From: Massilia kyonggiensis
Lineage (GTDB): Bacteria > Pseudomonadota > Gammaproteobacteria > Burkholderiales > Burkholderiaceae_D
NCBI RefSeq assembly: GCF_024756235.1
Contig: NZ_JANUGY010000005.1
Location: 248,001-312,000, forward strand
Direction: 5' to 3'
DNA: 64,000 nucleotides
The position numbers and the translations under genes are program-made. Positions 9,104 through 17,925 of this stretch are shown here, piece by piece (positions within the stretch are counted from its first letter, which is position 1; the number at the start of each line of letters is the position of its first letter). The notes beneath the pieces are model-generated. The model worked only from the letters and a program-made list of their open reading frames with translations. It made no database searches and was not told the origin of the DNA.

Positions 9104-9829
9104 TCAGCCTGCGATCAATTTGTTGCCGACTTCGTTCATGCCATCGCTGGCCTTGAACAGGCGCATCTGCACTTCGAAGCTGCGGTTCAGGCTCATGGTG
9201 GCGACCATTTCCTCGACGGCCGAGACGTTGCTGCCTTCGAGCGCGCCCGGGCGGACCTTGACGTCCGGATCGGCCGGCAGCTGGGCGCCGTCGCGCGACA
9301 CGATCAGGCCGGCCTCGTTCTTCGTCAGCTCGGCGCCGGTGGCGTTCACGAGGCGCAGCTTGTCGACGACCTGCATCTGCGTGGCGCCTTCGGTCAGCAC
9401 GGAGATCGTGCCGTCCTTGCCGATTTCGACCGCGGTGTGCGGCGGCAGCACGATCGCCCCGCCTTCGCCCAGCAGCGGATGGCCGTGGACGGACAGCGCG
9501 CCGTCGGGTCCGATCTCGATTTCGCCCGAGCGGGTATAGGCTTCGCCGTCGCCGAACTGCACGGCGAGGTAGCCCTGGCCGCCGATCGCGACGTCGAGCG
9601 GACGGCCGGTGTCGCGGACGGAGCCGGCGCGGGTCGAGACCATGTCGGCCTGCATGGACGACATGTGGCGGTCGTCGTAGCCGTAGCCGCCCAGCTGCTG
9701 GTTGGTGGCCACTTCCATGCTGGCCCGGAAGCCCGCGGTGTCGAGGTTCGCCAGGTTGTTGGCGTGGACCTGCTGGGCGCGCATCAGGCGCTCGGCGCCG
9801 GAAACGGCGGTGAAGATCAGTTTATCCAT
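9104..9829 (-). CDS. flgF: proximal rod protein FlgF
   Basis: 241 residues with the axial-protein N-terminus (SGAERLMRAQQVHANNLANLDTAGFRASM) and C-terminus (GALEGSNVSAVEEMVATMSLNRSFEVQMRLF). It is distinguished from FlgG by its opening MDKLIFTAVSGAERLM and its place between flgE and flgG. FlgF is one of the three proximal rod subunits. Confidence 0.95.
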   Translation of the reverse strand: MDKLIFTAVSGAERLMRAQQVHANNLANLDTAGFRASMEVATNQQLGGYGYDDRHMSSMQADMVSTRAGSVRDTGRPLDVAIGGQGYLAVQFGDGEAYTRSGEIEIGPDGALSVHGHPLLGEGGAIVLPPHTAVEIGKDGTISVLTEGATQMQVVDKLRLVNATGAELTKNEAGLIVSRDGAQLPADPDVKVRPGALEGSNVSAVEEMVATMSLNRSFEVQMRLFKASDGMNEVGNKLIAG

Positions 9830-9842
9830 GGGGCGTCAGGTC

Positions 9843-11036
9843 TTACAGGGCCTGCATCAGGGCCTGCATCATCTGGTTCTCGGTGGTCAGGACCTTCGAG
9901 TTGGCCTGGTAGTTGCGCTGCGAAGTCATCAGGCCGACCAGTTCCGACGTGATGTCGACGTTCGAGCCTTCCAGCGCGCCGGTCGACAGCTTGCCCGACA
10001 GGCCCACGCCCGGCGGATCGACGAGGGCATCGCCGGATGCGGCGTTGGCGACCCAGCTGGTCTCGCTGATGGCCGACAGCGCGCCTTCGTTGGCGAAGGT
10101 GGCGAGGGCGATGGTGCCGACCACTTGCGACTGGTCGTTGCTGTACTTGGCCACGAGCGAGCCGTCGGCCGCCAGTTCCACGCCCACGAACGAACCTGAC
10201 GCATAGCCGTCGCTGCGGTTGGTGGTGGTGGCCGCTTCACCGGCGAAGCGGGTCGTGCCCTTGTAGTCGATGGTGACGCTGCCGGCGGCGGCGCCGCCCG
10301 CGGTTGCCGCGTAGGGGATCGTATTGCCGGCCGTGCTGACCAATGCGCCGGTGGTGTCGAACTTCAGCTCGGCCGGCGTTGCGCTCGACGCGTCCACTGC
10401 CGTGCCGTCCATCGAGTAGTACACGTTGACGGTGTCGGCATCCGCCTTGACGAAATACTGCGACAGCGTGTGCTGCGTGCCGATCGAGTCGTACACGATC
10501 GACTGCTTGACCATGTTGTACGAGTCGCTCTTGGTCGAGTCGAACGCGGTGGCGGGCACGGTCCAGTCGGCGGACAGGTTGCCGGTGTAGGCGATGCCGG
10601 TCGTCGCGGCGGCCGGGATCTGGCCGGTCGGGATCTGCACGTCGCCCATCGCGCCGCGTGCACCGTTCTTGGTCGGGCCGTAGCCCTGCACCTTGTTGCC
10701 GTTGCTGTCGATCAGGATGCCCTTCGCGTCGGTCGAGAAGATGCCGACGCGCGAATACTGCGTCGTGCCCTGGTTGTTGACGCTGACGAAGAAGCCGCGG
10801 CCGTCGATGGCGGCGTCGAGGGCGCGGCCGGTCGTCTGGGTGCTGCCGTTCGTGCTGATGTTCTGCGTGATCGAGCCGATTTCCACGCCGTTGGGCGAGG
10901 TGCCGGCCATGACGGACGCGAAGTTGGCGCGGCTGGACTTGAAGCCGTAGGTGGCCGCGTTGGCGATGTTGTTCGAAACGGTGTTCAGTTGCTCGTTGAT
11001 GGCCTGGATGCCGGACAAAGCGATGTCGAAGCTCAT
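9843..11036 (-). CDS. flgE: flagellar hook protein FlgE
   Basis: 397 residues, similar to the usual 400. It opens MSFDIALSGIQAINEQLNTVSNNIANAATYGFKSSRANF and closes with GALEGSNVDITSELVGLMTSQRNYQANSKVLTTENQMMQALMQ, the conserved hook termini. The middle, Gly/Thr-rich part forms the exposed hook domains. It is the main subunit of the extracellular hook and lies directly downstream of flgD, whose product caps hook growth. Confidence 0.96.
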   Translation of the reverse strand: MSFDIALSGIQAINEQLNTVSNNIANAATYGFKSSRANFASVMAGTSPNGVEIGSITQNISTNGSTQTTGRALDAAIDGRGFFVSVNNQGTTQYSRVGIFSTDAKGILIDSNGNKVQGYGPTKNGARGAMGDVQIPTGQIPAAATTGIAYTGNLSADWTVPATAFDSTKSDSYNMVKQSIVYDSIGTQHTLSQYFVKADADTVNVYYSMDGTAVDASSATPAELKFDTTGALVSTAGNTIPYAATAGGAAAGSVTIDYKGTTRFAGEAATTTNRSDGYASGSFVGVELAADGSLVAKYSNDQSQVVGTIALATFANEGALSAISETSWVANAASGDALVDPPGVGLSGKLSTGALEGSNVDITSELVGLMTSQRNYQANSKVLTTENQMMQALMQAL

Positions 11037-11077
11037 GTCGATTCCTTAAATGCGTTGCGGTAGAGGGTGGGCGCCGT

Positions 11078-11755
11078 TCAGGAGCCCGTCTTGCCGTTGA
11101 AACCCGTGACGGACGAGGGAGAGACCTCGCCGATGTTGGCCACCTGGAGCACGACGCTGGCGCCATTCACGCGCACGCTGTTCAGGCGCGCCGCCACTTC
11201 GATCGTCGGCGAGCTGCCGTCCGATGGCTTGGCCTGGATCTTGTACGTGCCGGGCGCCAGGCCAAGGGCGTCCGGATCGATGGTGAACGACTGGGCGCCC
11301 GAACCGGGCCCCAGGTCGATCGCATGCTGTTGGCCGTCGAGGCCGGTCAGGACCAGGCTCGTACCGGAGGACAGGCCGTTCAGTTGCACGGTGCCGTGCA
11401 GCTTGCTGCCGTCGAGCTTGACGGTGTCCGTCGCGACCGTCACGTCCGAACCCACCTGGCCGCCCATGGCGAGCGTCTGCAGGCTTTGCAGCACGCTCGC
11501 GCTGGCCGTCGTCGTCTGCGACAGGTTCTGCAGCGCTTCGGTCTGCGACAGCTGCGACAGCTGGTTGACGTACTGGGTCGGGTCCTGCGGCGACAGCGGA
11601 TCCTGGTTCTGGATCTGCGCCACGAGCAGCTTGGTGAACATGTCCTTGGTGGCGTCGGTCGGCGCCTGAGTTGCTATCTTGTTTGCGATTTTGTCGCTGC
11701 CCGTGTTCGAAGTGCTGCCGAACTGGGTGTTGGTGGCGTGATTGGTGGTCACCAT
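11078..11755 (-). CDS. flgD: hook-capping scaffold protein FlgD
   Basis: 225 residues. The conserved N-terminal block KDMFTKLLVAQIQNQDPLSPQDPTQYVNQLSQLSQTEALQNL (about 39-80) identifies FlgD. It is followed by the FlgD Ig-like/Tudor part (GTSLVLTGLDGQQH; PGTYKIQAK). FlgD caps the hook while FlgE is added. The ATG is two bases from the flgC stop. Confidence 0.95.
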   Translation of the reverse strand: MVTTNHATNTQFGSTSNTGSDKIANKIATQAPTDATKDMFTKLLVAQIQNQDPLSPQDPTQYVNQLSQLSQTEALQNLSQTTTASASVLQSLQTLAMGGQVGSDVTVATDTVKLDGSKLHGTVQLNGLSSGTSLVLTGLDGQQHAIDLGPGSGAQSFTIDPDALGLAPGTYKIQAKPSDGSSPTIEVAARLNSVRVNGASVVLQVANIGEVSPSSVTGFNGKTGS

Positions 11756-11757
11756 GT

Positions 11758-12162
11758 TCAGGATTCTCCCAGTTTCAGCAGCGACTGCTGCATGGATTTG
11801 ATGCGTCCGAGGACTTCGACGTTGGTTTCGAAGGCGCGGCTGGCGGACATCATGTCGGCCATTTCGGACACTTCGTTGACGTTCGTGTAATAGACCATGC
11901 CGTCGGCATCGGCCTTCGGATTGCCCGGCTCGTGCACGCGGCGCAGCGGCTCGGCGCTCTCGACCACGTCGAGGACCTGCACGCCTGCGCTGGCATTATT
12001 GCCCATGACGGCCGCGAAGACCGGCTTGCGGGCGCGGTACGCCTCCGCTTCGGAACCGGCCGCGACGTCGGCGTTGGCCAGGTTGCTGGCAATCGTGTTC
12101 AGGCGCACCGACTGCGCCGCCATCGCCGAACCGGCGATCTGGGAAATGTCCTTGAAGCCCAT
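11758..12162 (-). CDS. flgC: proximal rod protein FlgC
   Basis: 134 residues, the normal FlgC size. The family N-terminus is SAMAAQSVRLNTIASNLANADV. The C-terminus is YYTNVNEVSEMADMMSASRAFETNVEVL, with the N-V-N motif typical of FlgC. It assembles into the proximal rod in the periplasm. It follows flgB after ten bases. Confidence 0.96.
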   Translation of the reverse strand: MGFKDISQIAGSAMAAQSVRLNTIASNLANADVAAGSEAEAYRARKPVFAAVMGNNASAGVQVLDVVESAEPLRRVHEPGNPKADADGMVYYTNVNEVSEMADMMSASRAFETNVEVLGRIKSMQQSLLKLGES

Positions 12163-12172
12163 TGTTGACCTG

Positions 12173-12532
12173 TTATTGACCGTTGATGGCTTTTGCCAGA
12201 CCGCGCAACTGCATGTTGATGAAGGTCAGGCTCGTGTTGAAATCGGAAGAGTTCTGGCCGAATGCGGCTTGCTCGACGCCGATCTCGACCGTGTTGCCGT
12301 CGGCGCTCGGGTGGTAGGGCACGCGGTACAGCGGCTGGTCGTCGGAGAGGCTGAGCGCGCCGTTCTCCGTGTCGATGCGATCCTGCAGCATGGCGCCAAA
12401 GTCGATGTCGCGTGCGGTGTAGCCGGGCGTGCTCTCGTTTGCGATGTTCGCCGCCAACACCTTGGTGCGCTCGGCGCGCAATTCCAGCGCGTCGGCGTGC
12501 ACACCCAGTGCGTCTTTGAAATTAATCGTCAT
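12173..12532 (-). CDS. flgB: proximal rod protein FlgB, first gene of the flg operon
   Basis: 119 residues. An ORF reaches upstream to 12595, but the ATG at 12532 is preferred. It has a good ribosome-binding site (AGGAG, 8 bases upstream) and gives the usual FlgB start MTINFKDALGVHADALELRAERTKVLAANIANESTPGYTARDIDF. The C-terminal NTSLTFINMQLRGLAKAI helix is also typical. It is divergent from flgA, so the promoters of both lie in the 72-base gap. Confidence 0.93.
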   Translation of the reverse strand: MTINFKDALGVHADALELRAERTKVLAANIANESTPGYTARDIDFGAMLQDRIDTENGALSLSDDQPLYRVPYHPSADGNTVEIGVEQAAFGQNSSDFNTSLTFINMQLRGLAKAINGQ

Positions 12533-12604
12533 GTCAGGAACTCCTGTCGGTTGAATTTCGGATGATTGGTTAGAATCAGATTTTTCCGCAGCCACTATTC
12601 TCTA

Positions 12605-13318
12605 ATGATTGCTTTCTGTAAGGCAACCCTTGTTGGTTCGTCACTGATGCTGTTTTCTGCGTTCGCGCAAGCGGCGGCGCCGTCGATTCCCATGCAAATC
12701 GAGCAAGCCGCCCGTGCCGAACTGGAAAGACAGATGGCCGCGTCCGGCTTGACCGAACCGCAATTCGAGATCGCCGTCGTCACCGCGCGGGCGGCGCCTC
12801 CTTGCAGCCAGCAAGTGGCCGTGGAACCGCTCGAAACCCGTTCTCCCCAGAGGATGCGCTTCGTAGCGCGCTGTCCGGACACGCCCGGATGGCGGTACGA
12901 GTACGTCGTCCGCGCGCGCGTAACGGCCATGGTCGCGATCGCGGCAAGCCCCGTCGCGGCCAACGAAGCGTTGACGGATGCACAAGTCACGATCGAGCGA
13001 CGTGATATTTCCAACATTGCCGATCCGATCAGTAATCCGGCCGACGCGGTCGGACAAATGTCTCGTCGCATGTTGCGTCCAGGAGACATTTTGCGCAGCG
13101 GCCAGCTCAGCAGCCCGGTGTTGGTGAAGCGCGGCGACGCCGTCATGATGATCGCGCGGCGCGAAGGCATCGAAGTGAGCATGGCCGGGGAGGCATTGGA
13201 TGCGGGCGGGAAGGGTGCCGTCGTGCGCGTGCGCAACGCCGGCAGCGGGCAGGTCGTGCGCATGCGCGTCGCCGGACCCGGCACGGTCGAGCCGATCGAC
13301 ATGGCGATCAGCCGCTGA
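12605..13318 (+). CDS. flgA: P-ring assembly chaperone FlgA
   Basis: 237 residues with a signal peptide (GSSLMLFSAFAQAAA) and a C-terminal SAF/FlgA region: LRPGDILRSGQLSSPVLVKRGDAVMMIARREGIEVSMAGEALDAGGKGAVVRVRN. FlgA is the periplasmic chaperone needed for P-ring assembly by FlgI. The ATG at 12605 is chosen because it starts the signal peptide; a TTG 13 codons upstream would add a polar leader. It is the only plus-strand gene among the flg genes. It ends 11 bases inside the 3' end of the convergent flgJ-type hydrolase. Confidence 0.92.
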   Translation: MIAFCKATLVGSSLMLFSAFAQAAAPSIPMQIEQAARAELERQMAASGLTEPQFEIAVVTARAAPPCSQQVAVEPLETRSPQRMRFVARCPDTPGWRYEYVVRARVTAMVAIAASPVAANEALTDAQVTIERRDISNIADPISNPADAVGQMSRRMLRPGDILRSGQLSSPVLVKRGDAVMMIARREGIEVSMAGEALDAGGKGAVVRVRNAGSGQVVRMRVAGPGTVEPIDMAISR

Positions 13319-14030
13319 TGCCTTGCAGTTTGCCGGCCAGGCGCGACAGCTTGGCCGCGTAAGCAGGATCGGTGGCGTACCCGCCCTTGGCGAGGCCGGC
13401 GGCGAACGCCTGGGCGTCGTTGCCGGTGCCGAGTGCGCCGCGGAAGCGCGGGTTGTCGATCAGCATCTGCGCATAGTCGCGGAAGGCGCTGGCCTGGTCC
13501 GGGTAGGCGCGGAACTTCGCGCTCGTCTTGATGGCGGCCCCGCCCACGTATTCCGTGGTGGCGGATTGCGCGACGTCGCCTTTCCAGCTGGCGCCGGCCT
13601 TGATGCCGAACAGGTTATGGGATGAGCTGCCGTCCGCATTGCGCAGCGGACGCTGGCCCCAGCCGGATTCCAGGGCCGCGTGTGCGGAGACGAGCTCCGG
13701 CGCCACGCCCAGCTTGTCGGCCGCTTCCTTCGCCCACGGGGCGATGCTTTCCAGGAAAGCCTGCTGGTCGGGCGACGCGTCGGCGTCGCCCCCCATCAGG
13801 GCTGCCGTCGCTTCCTGGCTGCGCGCGGCCCACATGCGGCCTTCGGCGCTGAGCTGTGCGCCCGTCATGAAATCGCCGCCGCCGTTCTGGATGAAGTCGG
13901 CGACTTCGCCCTGCACGTCGTTGAAGATGCCGCCGAACTTGCCGCCGCCATTGCCTAAAGGCGCCGTTGGCGTGGTGGCCGCGGTCGGTGTCAGCGAAGG
14001 AATCGACGTCGTGAATTCAGCGTGGCGCAT
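13308..14030 (-). CDS. flagellar peptidoglycan hydrolase (FlgJ C-terminal, glucosaminidase-type), stand-alone
   Basis: 240 residues. Residues about 90-235 match the FlgJ muramidase/mannosyl-glycoprotein glucosaminidase domain: APELVSAHAALESGWGQRP, with the Glu of ALESGWG as the expected catalytic acid, then HNLFGIKAG and the FRAYPDQASAFRDYAQML and YATDPAYAAKL blocks. The N-terminal part is Pro/Thr/Gly-rich and includes a short rod-binding-like remnant (PTGAQLSAEGRMW-like). No signal peptide is visible, as expected for export through the flagellar apparatus. It overlaps flgN by 14 bases and shares the flgMN transcript. It supplies the activity missing from the FlgJ at 6104-6445. Confidence 0.85.
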   Translation of the reverse strand: MRHAEFTTSIPSLTPTAATTPTAPLGNGGGKFGGIFNDVQGEVADFIQNGGGDFMTGAQLSAEGRMWAARSQEATAALMGGDADASPDQQAFLESIAPWAKEAADKLGVAPELVSAHAALESGWGQRPLRNADGSSSHNLFGIKAGASWKGDVAQSATTEYVGGAAIKTSAKFRAYPDQASAFRDYAQMLIDNPRFRGALGTGNDAQAFAAGLAKGGYATDPAYAAKLSRLAGKLQGISG

Positions 14031-14445
14031 AGGTATCGTCTTCGCCGTGCAGCAGGCGTTGCATGATCGTAAATTGTTCAGCCATCAGGTTGCCGTTGCG
14101 CGTCGTCGCCTGCTTGCAGTCGCGTACCAGGGCTTCCAGTTGTTCCCAGGCGGCCTGGCCGCGCGTGCGCTGCGGTGCCGGCAGGCTGCCGAGCAGGTCG
14201 TCCATCGTGGCTTGCGGGCCCAGCAGGGCACGCACGAGTTGCACGCGCTGCTGGCGGCGCTGTTCCATCGCGTCCAGCTCGGGCGTGAGCGCTTCGGCCA
14301 GCGTCGCGAGTTCCGCGCCGCGGTGGCGCATTGCGGCCTGGAACTGGCGCTCCAGCAGGTCGCGGATCGTGCCGCAGGCGGCCATGTCGGCGGCAATGCC
14401 GTCCAGCAGGCGCGCGACGGCCTGGTCGCGGGTCATGCGGCTCAT
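14017..14445 (-). CDS. flgN: flagellar export chaperone FlgN
   Basis: 142 residues, all helical. It has the FlgN-type layout: an N-terminal helix pair, a middle LTPELDAMEQRRQQRVQLVRALLG, and a C-terminal helix pair (NGNLMAEQFTIMQRLL). It sits between flgM and the flagellar hydrolase, the classical place for FlgN, the cytoplasmic chaperone for FlgK and FlgL. Identification rests on position and helical pattern as much as on residues. Confidence 0.85.
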   Translation of the reverse strand: MSRMTRDQAVARLLDGIAADMAACGTIRDLLERQFQAAMRHRGAELATLAEALTPELDAMEQRRQQRVQLVRALLGPQATMDDLLGSLPAPQRTRGQAAWEQLEALVRDCKQATTRNGNLMAEQFTIMQRLLHGEDDTYAPR

Positions 14446-14449
14446 GGGA

Positions 14450-14728
14450 TCAAGCCTTGCTGCCGTGGAAGCGCTGGATCAGGCCGGCCAGGCGGCCCGC
14501 GTCGAACGGCAGTTCGCCCTTGGCCAGCGCGTCGCGCAGCTCGGCCACGCGGGCCGCGTCGAAGTCGGGCAGGGCGCCAAGCGCCTTCTGCGCCGGCTGC
14601 AGCACGGCGGATTCGAGCGCATCGGTGCCCGCAGGGGCACTCACCGGGGCCGCTGCCGGCGCGGCGGCGGCGCCGCCCACCTGCGGGGCGATCGAGACGG
14701 AAGGCGAAGAGGCACTGGAAATCTTCAT
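14450..14728 (-). CDS. flgM: anti-sigma-28 factor FlgM
   Basis: 92 residues, close to the usual 97. It has an unstructured Ala/Pro-rich N-terminal half and the C-terminal sigma-binding helices (DFDAARVAELRDALAKGELPFDAGRLAGLIQRF). The ATG at 14728 has a GAGGA ribosome-binding site; an upstream ATG at 14761 lacks one. FlgM holds FliA inactive until the hook is complete and FlgM is exported. Here flgM lies on the same strand three genes downstream of fliA (motA and motB between), so both members of the switch are kept together. Confidence 0.9.
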   Translation of the reverse strand: MKISSASSPSVSIAPQVGGAAAAPAAAPVSAPAGTDALESAVLQPAQKALGALPDFDAARVAELRDALAKGELPFDAGRLAGLIQRFHGSKA

Positions 14729-14757
14729 GCGTGTTCCTCGGGTTTTCGATTGAATCG

Positions 14758-15726
14758 TCATGGTTTCTTTACCATCTGGCTGCGCAGGTCCTTGAGCGCT
14801 GGGTCGTCCGTCTTGGACGTGGACGCGTCGGAGGTCAGGACTTCGGTATCCGCCGGGGTGCCGAACATGGTCTTGACGGCAGCCGCTTGTTTGCTGGTCA
14901 GGATCAACAGTTCGATACGGCGGTTGGCCGAAGCATCCGGATGGGCCGCGTCGATCGGGGCGCGGTCGGCCATGCCGACCAGTTGCAGGATGCTCTCGCT
15001 CCGCATGCCGCCGATGAGCAGTTCGGACCGCGCAGCCAGAGCGCGGTTGACCGACAGGCTCCAGTTCGAATAGCTGGTCGGTCCGGCCCTAGTGTACTGC
15101 AAGGAATCCGTGTGGCCTACAATCAACATCTGATTTTCCATTTTTTCGAACAGCGGCGCCATCGCACGCAACAGTTTTGCGAATTTGGCGGTCGGCAGCG
15201 GGCTGCCGCGCACGAACATGCCCTGGCGGTCGGTGTCGTGCAACATCACGCGCAGGCCATCCGGCGTGATCACGGTGGCAAGGTTCGATGCGAGGCCGGC
15301 GTCGGCGCTCATCTGCTGCAGCTGGTGCGCGAGCGCAGCCAGTTCGGACGGCGATTCGTACTTCGTGCGCACCGTGTCGGTATTCGCTTTCGCGCCGGCG
15401 GCCGGGCCCTGGGCGCCGCCGTTGCTCTTCGGGAGCTGGAAGCGTTCGATCAGGCTGCCGGCGGGGCTCGACTTGAATTCCGGTCTGCCGCCCGTGCCTT
15501 CGAGCAGGCCGCTGGCCGTGTTGTCGCGCACGATGTTCTTGGTTTGCTGGGCTTCGCGCGCGGCGATCAGCCACAGCACGAGGAACAGCGCCATCAGCGC
15601 CATGCAGAAGTCGGCGAAGGCGACTTTCCACGCGCCGCCGTGTTCGTCGTCGTGATGCTTGCCGCCGCCACGTTTGACGATGGTGGCTTCGTGGTGCTTG
15701 TCGGCGCCTTTTTTCGTTGCTTGCAC
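14758..15726 (-). CDS. motB: flagellar motor stator protein MotB
   Basis: 322 residues. There is one membrane segment around 34-56 (FADFCMALMALFLVLWLIAA) with the essential Asp at about residue 39 in the ADF motif, which carries the proton. The C-terminal OmpA-like peptidoglycan-binding domain includes IVGHTDSLQYT, NWSLSVNRA and PDASANRRIELLI. MotB anchors the stator to the wall. It is 18 bases downstream of motA. Confidence 0.94.
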   Translation of the reverse strand: MQATKKGADKHHEATIVKRGGGKHHDDEHGGAWKVAFADFCMALMALFLVLWLIAAREAQQTKNIVRDNTASGLLEGTGGRPEFKSSPAGSLIERFQLPKSNGGAQGPAAGAKANTDTVRTKYESPSELAALAHQLQQMSADAGLASNLATVITPDGLRVMLHDTDRQGMFVRGSPLPTAKFAKLLRAMAPLFEKMENQMLIVGHTDSLQYTRAGPTSYSNWSLSVNRALAARSELLIGGMRSESILQLVGMADRAPIDAAHPDASANRRIELLILTSKQAAAVKTMFGTPADTEVLTSDASTSKTDDPALKDLRSQMVKKP

Positions 15727-15744
15727 TTATGACTCCAGGTCCGG

Positions 15745-16632
15745 TCAAGCCTTGCGCTTGGCGCCGGCATCCTCGCCGTCGGCCATCGCGTTGATCCACG
15801 CTTCGAGCTGGGCGAAGCTGGGCTTGGTGTTCAGCTGGATGAGGCGGCGGCCCGCGTCGATCGCCAGCAGGGGCGGCTTGCCGGCCACGTGGGTGCACAG
15901 CACGACCTTCACGGTTTCCATCGTCGACGCTTCGGAATTGACGAGCTGCTTCATCATGCCGGAGATCGGGTCGAGCACGCCATAGCAGAAGAAGATACCG
16001 ATGAACGTACCGACCATCGCGGCGCCGATGTGTTCCGCGATCTCGGCCGTGTCGGCGCCTTCGCCGACGGAGTTCATCGTGATCACGATGCCCAGCACGG
16101 CGGCCAGGATGCCGAAGCCCGGCATCGCCTCGGCCACCTTGTGCAGCGACTTGGACGGCTGGGTCAGTTCTTCGTGGATGGCTTCGAGTTCCTGCTCGAG
16201 CACGCCTTCCAGCTCGTGGGCGTTGATCTTGCCCATGGCCATCAGACGGAAGTTGTCGACGATGAATGCCAGCAGCTTCGGCTCTTCCAGGATCAGCGGA
16301 TAGCGCTGGAACATCGGGCTGTCCTTCGGCGCCTCGACGTGGGCGTCGAGCGCCTTCAGGCCGCCGGCGGCCGTCTGCAGCAGTTCGTACATCAGCAGCA
16401 GCAGCTGGCGCTGAAATTCGGAGTCGTGCTTGTGCTTGCCTGCGATCTTCTTCATCTGGCCGACCAGCTCGACCAGCACGTGTTTCGGATTGGCGAGCAC
16501 GAGTGCGCCGAGGGCGGCGCCGCAGATGACGATCAGCTCGTTGGGCTGCCAGATGGCGCCGGCGCTGCCGCCCATCATCATGTAGCCGCCGAAGACCGCG
16601 CCGAGCACGATGAGGATGCCAAGGATTTGCAT
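15745..16632 (-). CDS. motA: flagellar motor stator protein MotA
   Basis: 295 residues, the enterobacterial MotA length. It has four membrane segments: two near the start (ILIVLGAVFGGYMMMGG, IVICGAALGALVLANP) and two after the cytoplasmic loop (FGILAAVLGIVITMNS, GTFIGIFFCYGVLDPISG) containing the conserved prolines. The loop has the charged helices (VLEQELEAIHEELTQPSKSL) that touch FliG. With MotB it forms the stator; the MotA type suggests proton rather than sodium drive. It follows fliA, as in lateral systems where lafS-lafT-lafU are adjacent. Confidence 0.94.
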   Translation of the reverse strand: MQILGILIVLGAVFGGYMMMGGSAGAIWQPNELIVICGAALGALVLANPKHVLVELVGQMKKIAGKHKHDSEFQRQLLLLMYELLQTAAGGLKALDAHVEAPKDSPMFQRYPLILEEPKLLAFIVDNFRLMAMGKINAHELEGVLEQELEAIHEELTQPSKSLHKVAEAMPGFGILAAVLGIVITMNSVGEGADTAEIAEHIGAAMVGTFIGIFFCYGVLDPISGMMKQLVNSEASTMETVKVVLCTHVAGKPPLLAIDAGRRLIQLNTKPSFAQLEAWINAMADGEDAGAKRKA

Positions 16633-16661
16633 GATTGTTATTACCTTTCTTGTCTGGTCGT

Positions 16662-17393
16662 TCAGGCCTGGGCCAGCGCCGCTTTCATCTTGGCCAGCGC
16701 ACTCTTGTTCAGCTGGCAGACGCGGGCGTCGGACAGGTCGAGCACGGCCGCGATTTCCTTGTAGCTGAGCTCGAATTCATAAATCATCTGGATCACGCGC
16801 TGCTCGCGTTCGTTCAGGGCGCCCAGGGCCTGTTCCAGGCTGCGGCGCACCATGAACTGTTCTTCCGGACCCGGGGCATTGTGGGCGCGCTCGGTCGCTT
16901 CCTGCAGCACGTCGTCGAAGCTGAGCAGCTCCTCGGCGATGTCGTCCAGCAGGAACTGGCGCCAGTCTTCCTGGCTGATGCCGAGCGCGTCCGCCGCTTC
17001 CTTGTCGTTCGGCTCGCGGCCGAGCTTGCGGGTGAGGGCGCGCACGGCGTCGCGCATCTTGTGGCTGTCCTGGCGCACGGCGCGCGGGCGCCAGTCCTGG
17101 CGCCGCAGTTCGTCGAGGATGGCGCCGCGCACGCGCAGCGACGCGTAGCTGGCGAAGCCGGTGTCCGGCGTGCCGTAGCGGCGCAGCGCTTCGAGCAGGC
17201 CCATCAGCCCGATCTGTTCCATGTCCTCGCGTCCCATCGCGCCCGACACCTGCGACGTGAGCTGGCGCGCGATGCGCTTGACCAGCGGCGCGTAGGCGAC
17301 GAGGTGTTTCTGCTCTTCGGCCGCGCTCATGGCCGCGTGGATGGCGGCGTCGGCATATTCGCTGCTGGCGTAGCTGTCGGCGTAGTCGGTCAT
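16662..17393 (-). CDS. fliA: flagellar sigma factor FliA (sigma-28)
   Basis: 243 residues. Sigma region 2 is seen as YAPLVKRIARQLTSQVSGAMGREDMEQIGLMGLLEALRRY and RVRGAILDELRRQDW. Region 3 follows (ALTRKLGREPNDKEAADALGIS), and region 4 with its helix-turn-helix (LNEREQRVIQMIYEFELSYKEIAAVLDLSDARVCQLNKSAL). It directs RNA polymerase to late flagellar genes (flagellin, motor, fliD). An upstream in-frame GTG at 17402 is an alternative start. The gene sits inside the late-gene run, the place of lafS in lateral flagellar loci. Confidence 0.95.
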   Translation of the reverse strand: MTDYADSYASSEYADAAIHAAMSAAEEQKHLVAYAPLVKRIARQLTSQVSGAMGREDMEQIGLMGLLEALRRYGTPDTGFASYASLRVRGAILDELRRQDWRPRAVRQDSHKMRDAVRALTRKLGREPNDKEAADALGISQEDWRQFLLDDIAEELLSFDDVLQEATERAHNAPGPEEQFMVRRSLEQALGALNEREQRVIQMIYEFELSYKEIAAVLDLSDARVCQLNKSALAKMKAALAQA

Positions 17394-17416
17394 GTAACCC
17401 ACGTTGTCCCCGATGG

Positions 17417-17887
17417 TTATTCGATGATCAGCTTGCCGATCATGACTTGCACGAACGGTTTTTCCGTGTGCTCGTGCTCATAATTGGCGTCGAAGGATTT
17501 GTTCAGTTCTTCTGCATACTGTTCCACCGTCATGCCGGCCGCTTCCTTCATCGTGTAGGCCGACAGGGTACGCACCGCCAGGCTGCGCAGCAGCGGCAGG
17601 TTTTCCTTCGTTTCCTTTTCCTTCGACACTTCGGTCGACAGCACGAGGTCGGTCGACAGGTAGTGCGTGTCGCTGTCCTCCGGGCCGCGGCGCAGCATCA
17701 CGATGACCTTGTCCAGCGTCACGTACTTGAGCGGCTTGGCTTCCTTGGCCTTTTCCGCCTCCGCCTGTTTCGCCGCGCCGGCGGCCGCGGCGGGCTTGGG
17801 CATGAACCACCAGACCGCGCCACCCGCACCGGCCGCGCTCACGATCACGGCGCCGGCGATGGCAATCATCATTTTCATTTTGCTCAT
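17417..17887 (-). CDS. fliL: flagellar basal-body-associated protein FliL
   Basis: 156 residues. An N-terminal membrane anchor (MMIAIAGAVIVSAAGAGGAVWWF) is followed by a charged Ala/Lys/Glu linker and the periplasmic stomatin-like FliL domain (VTLDKVIVMLRR; RSLAVRTLSAYT; KPFVQVMIGKLIIE). FliL associates with the stator and supports torque. It lies between fliK and fliA, like lafF. Confidence 0.87.
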   Translation of the reverse strand: MSKMKMMIAIAGAVIVSAAGAGGAVWWFMPKPAAAAGAAKQAEAEKAKEAKPLKYVTLDKVIVMLRRGPEDSDTHYLSTDLVLSTEVSKEKETKENLPLLRSLAVRTLSAYTMKEAAGMTVEQYAEELNKSFDANYEHEHTEKPFVQVMIGKLIIE

Positions 17888-17925
17888 GTTGGTACTCGCG
17901 CCAGGGGCGCTCTCAATTCGTCTGC

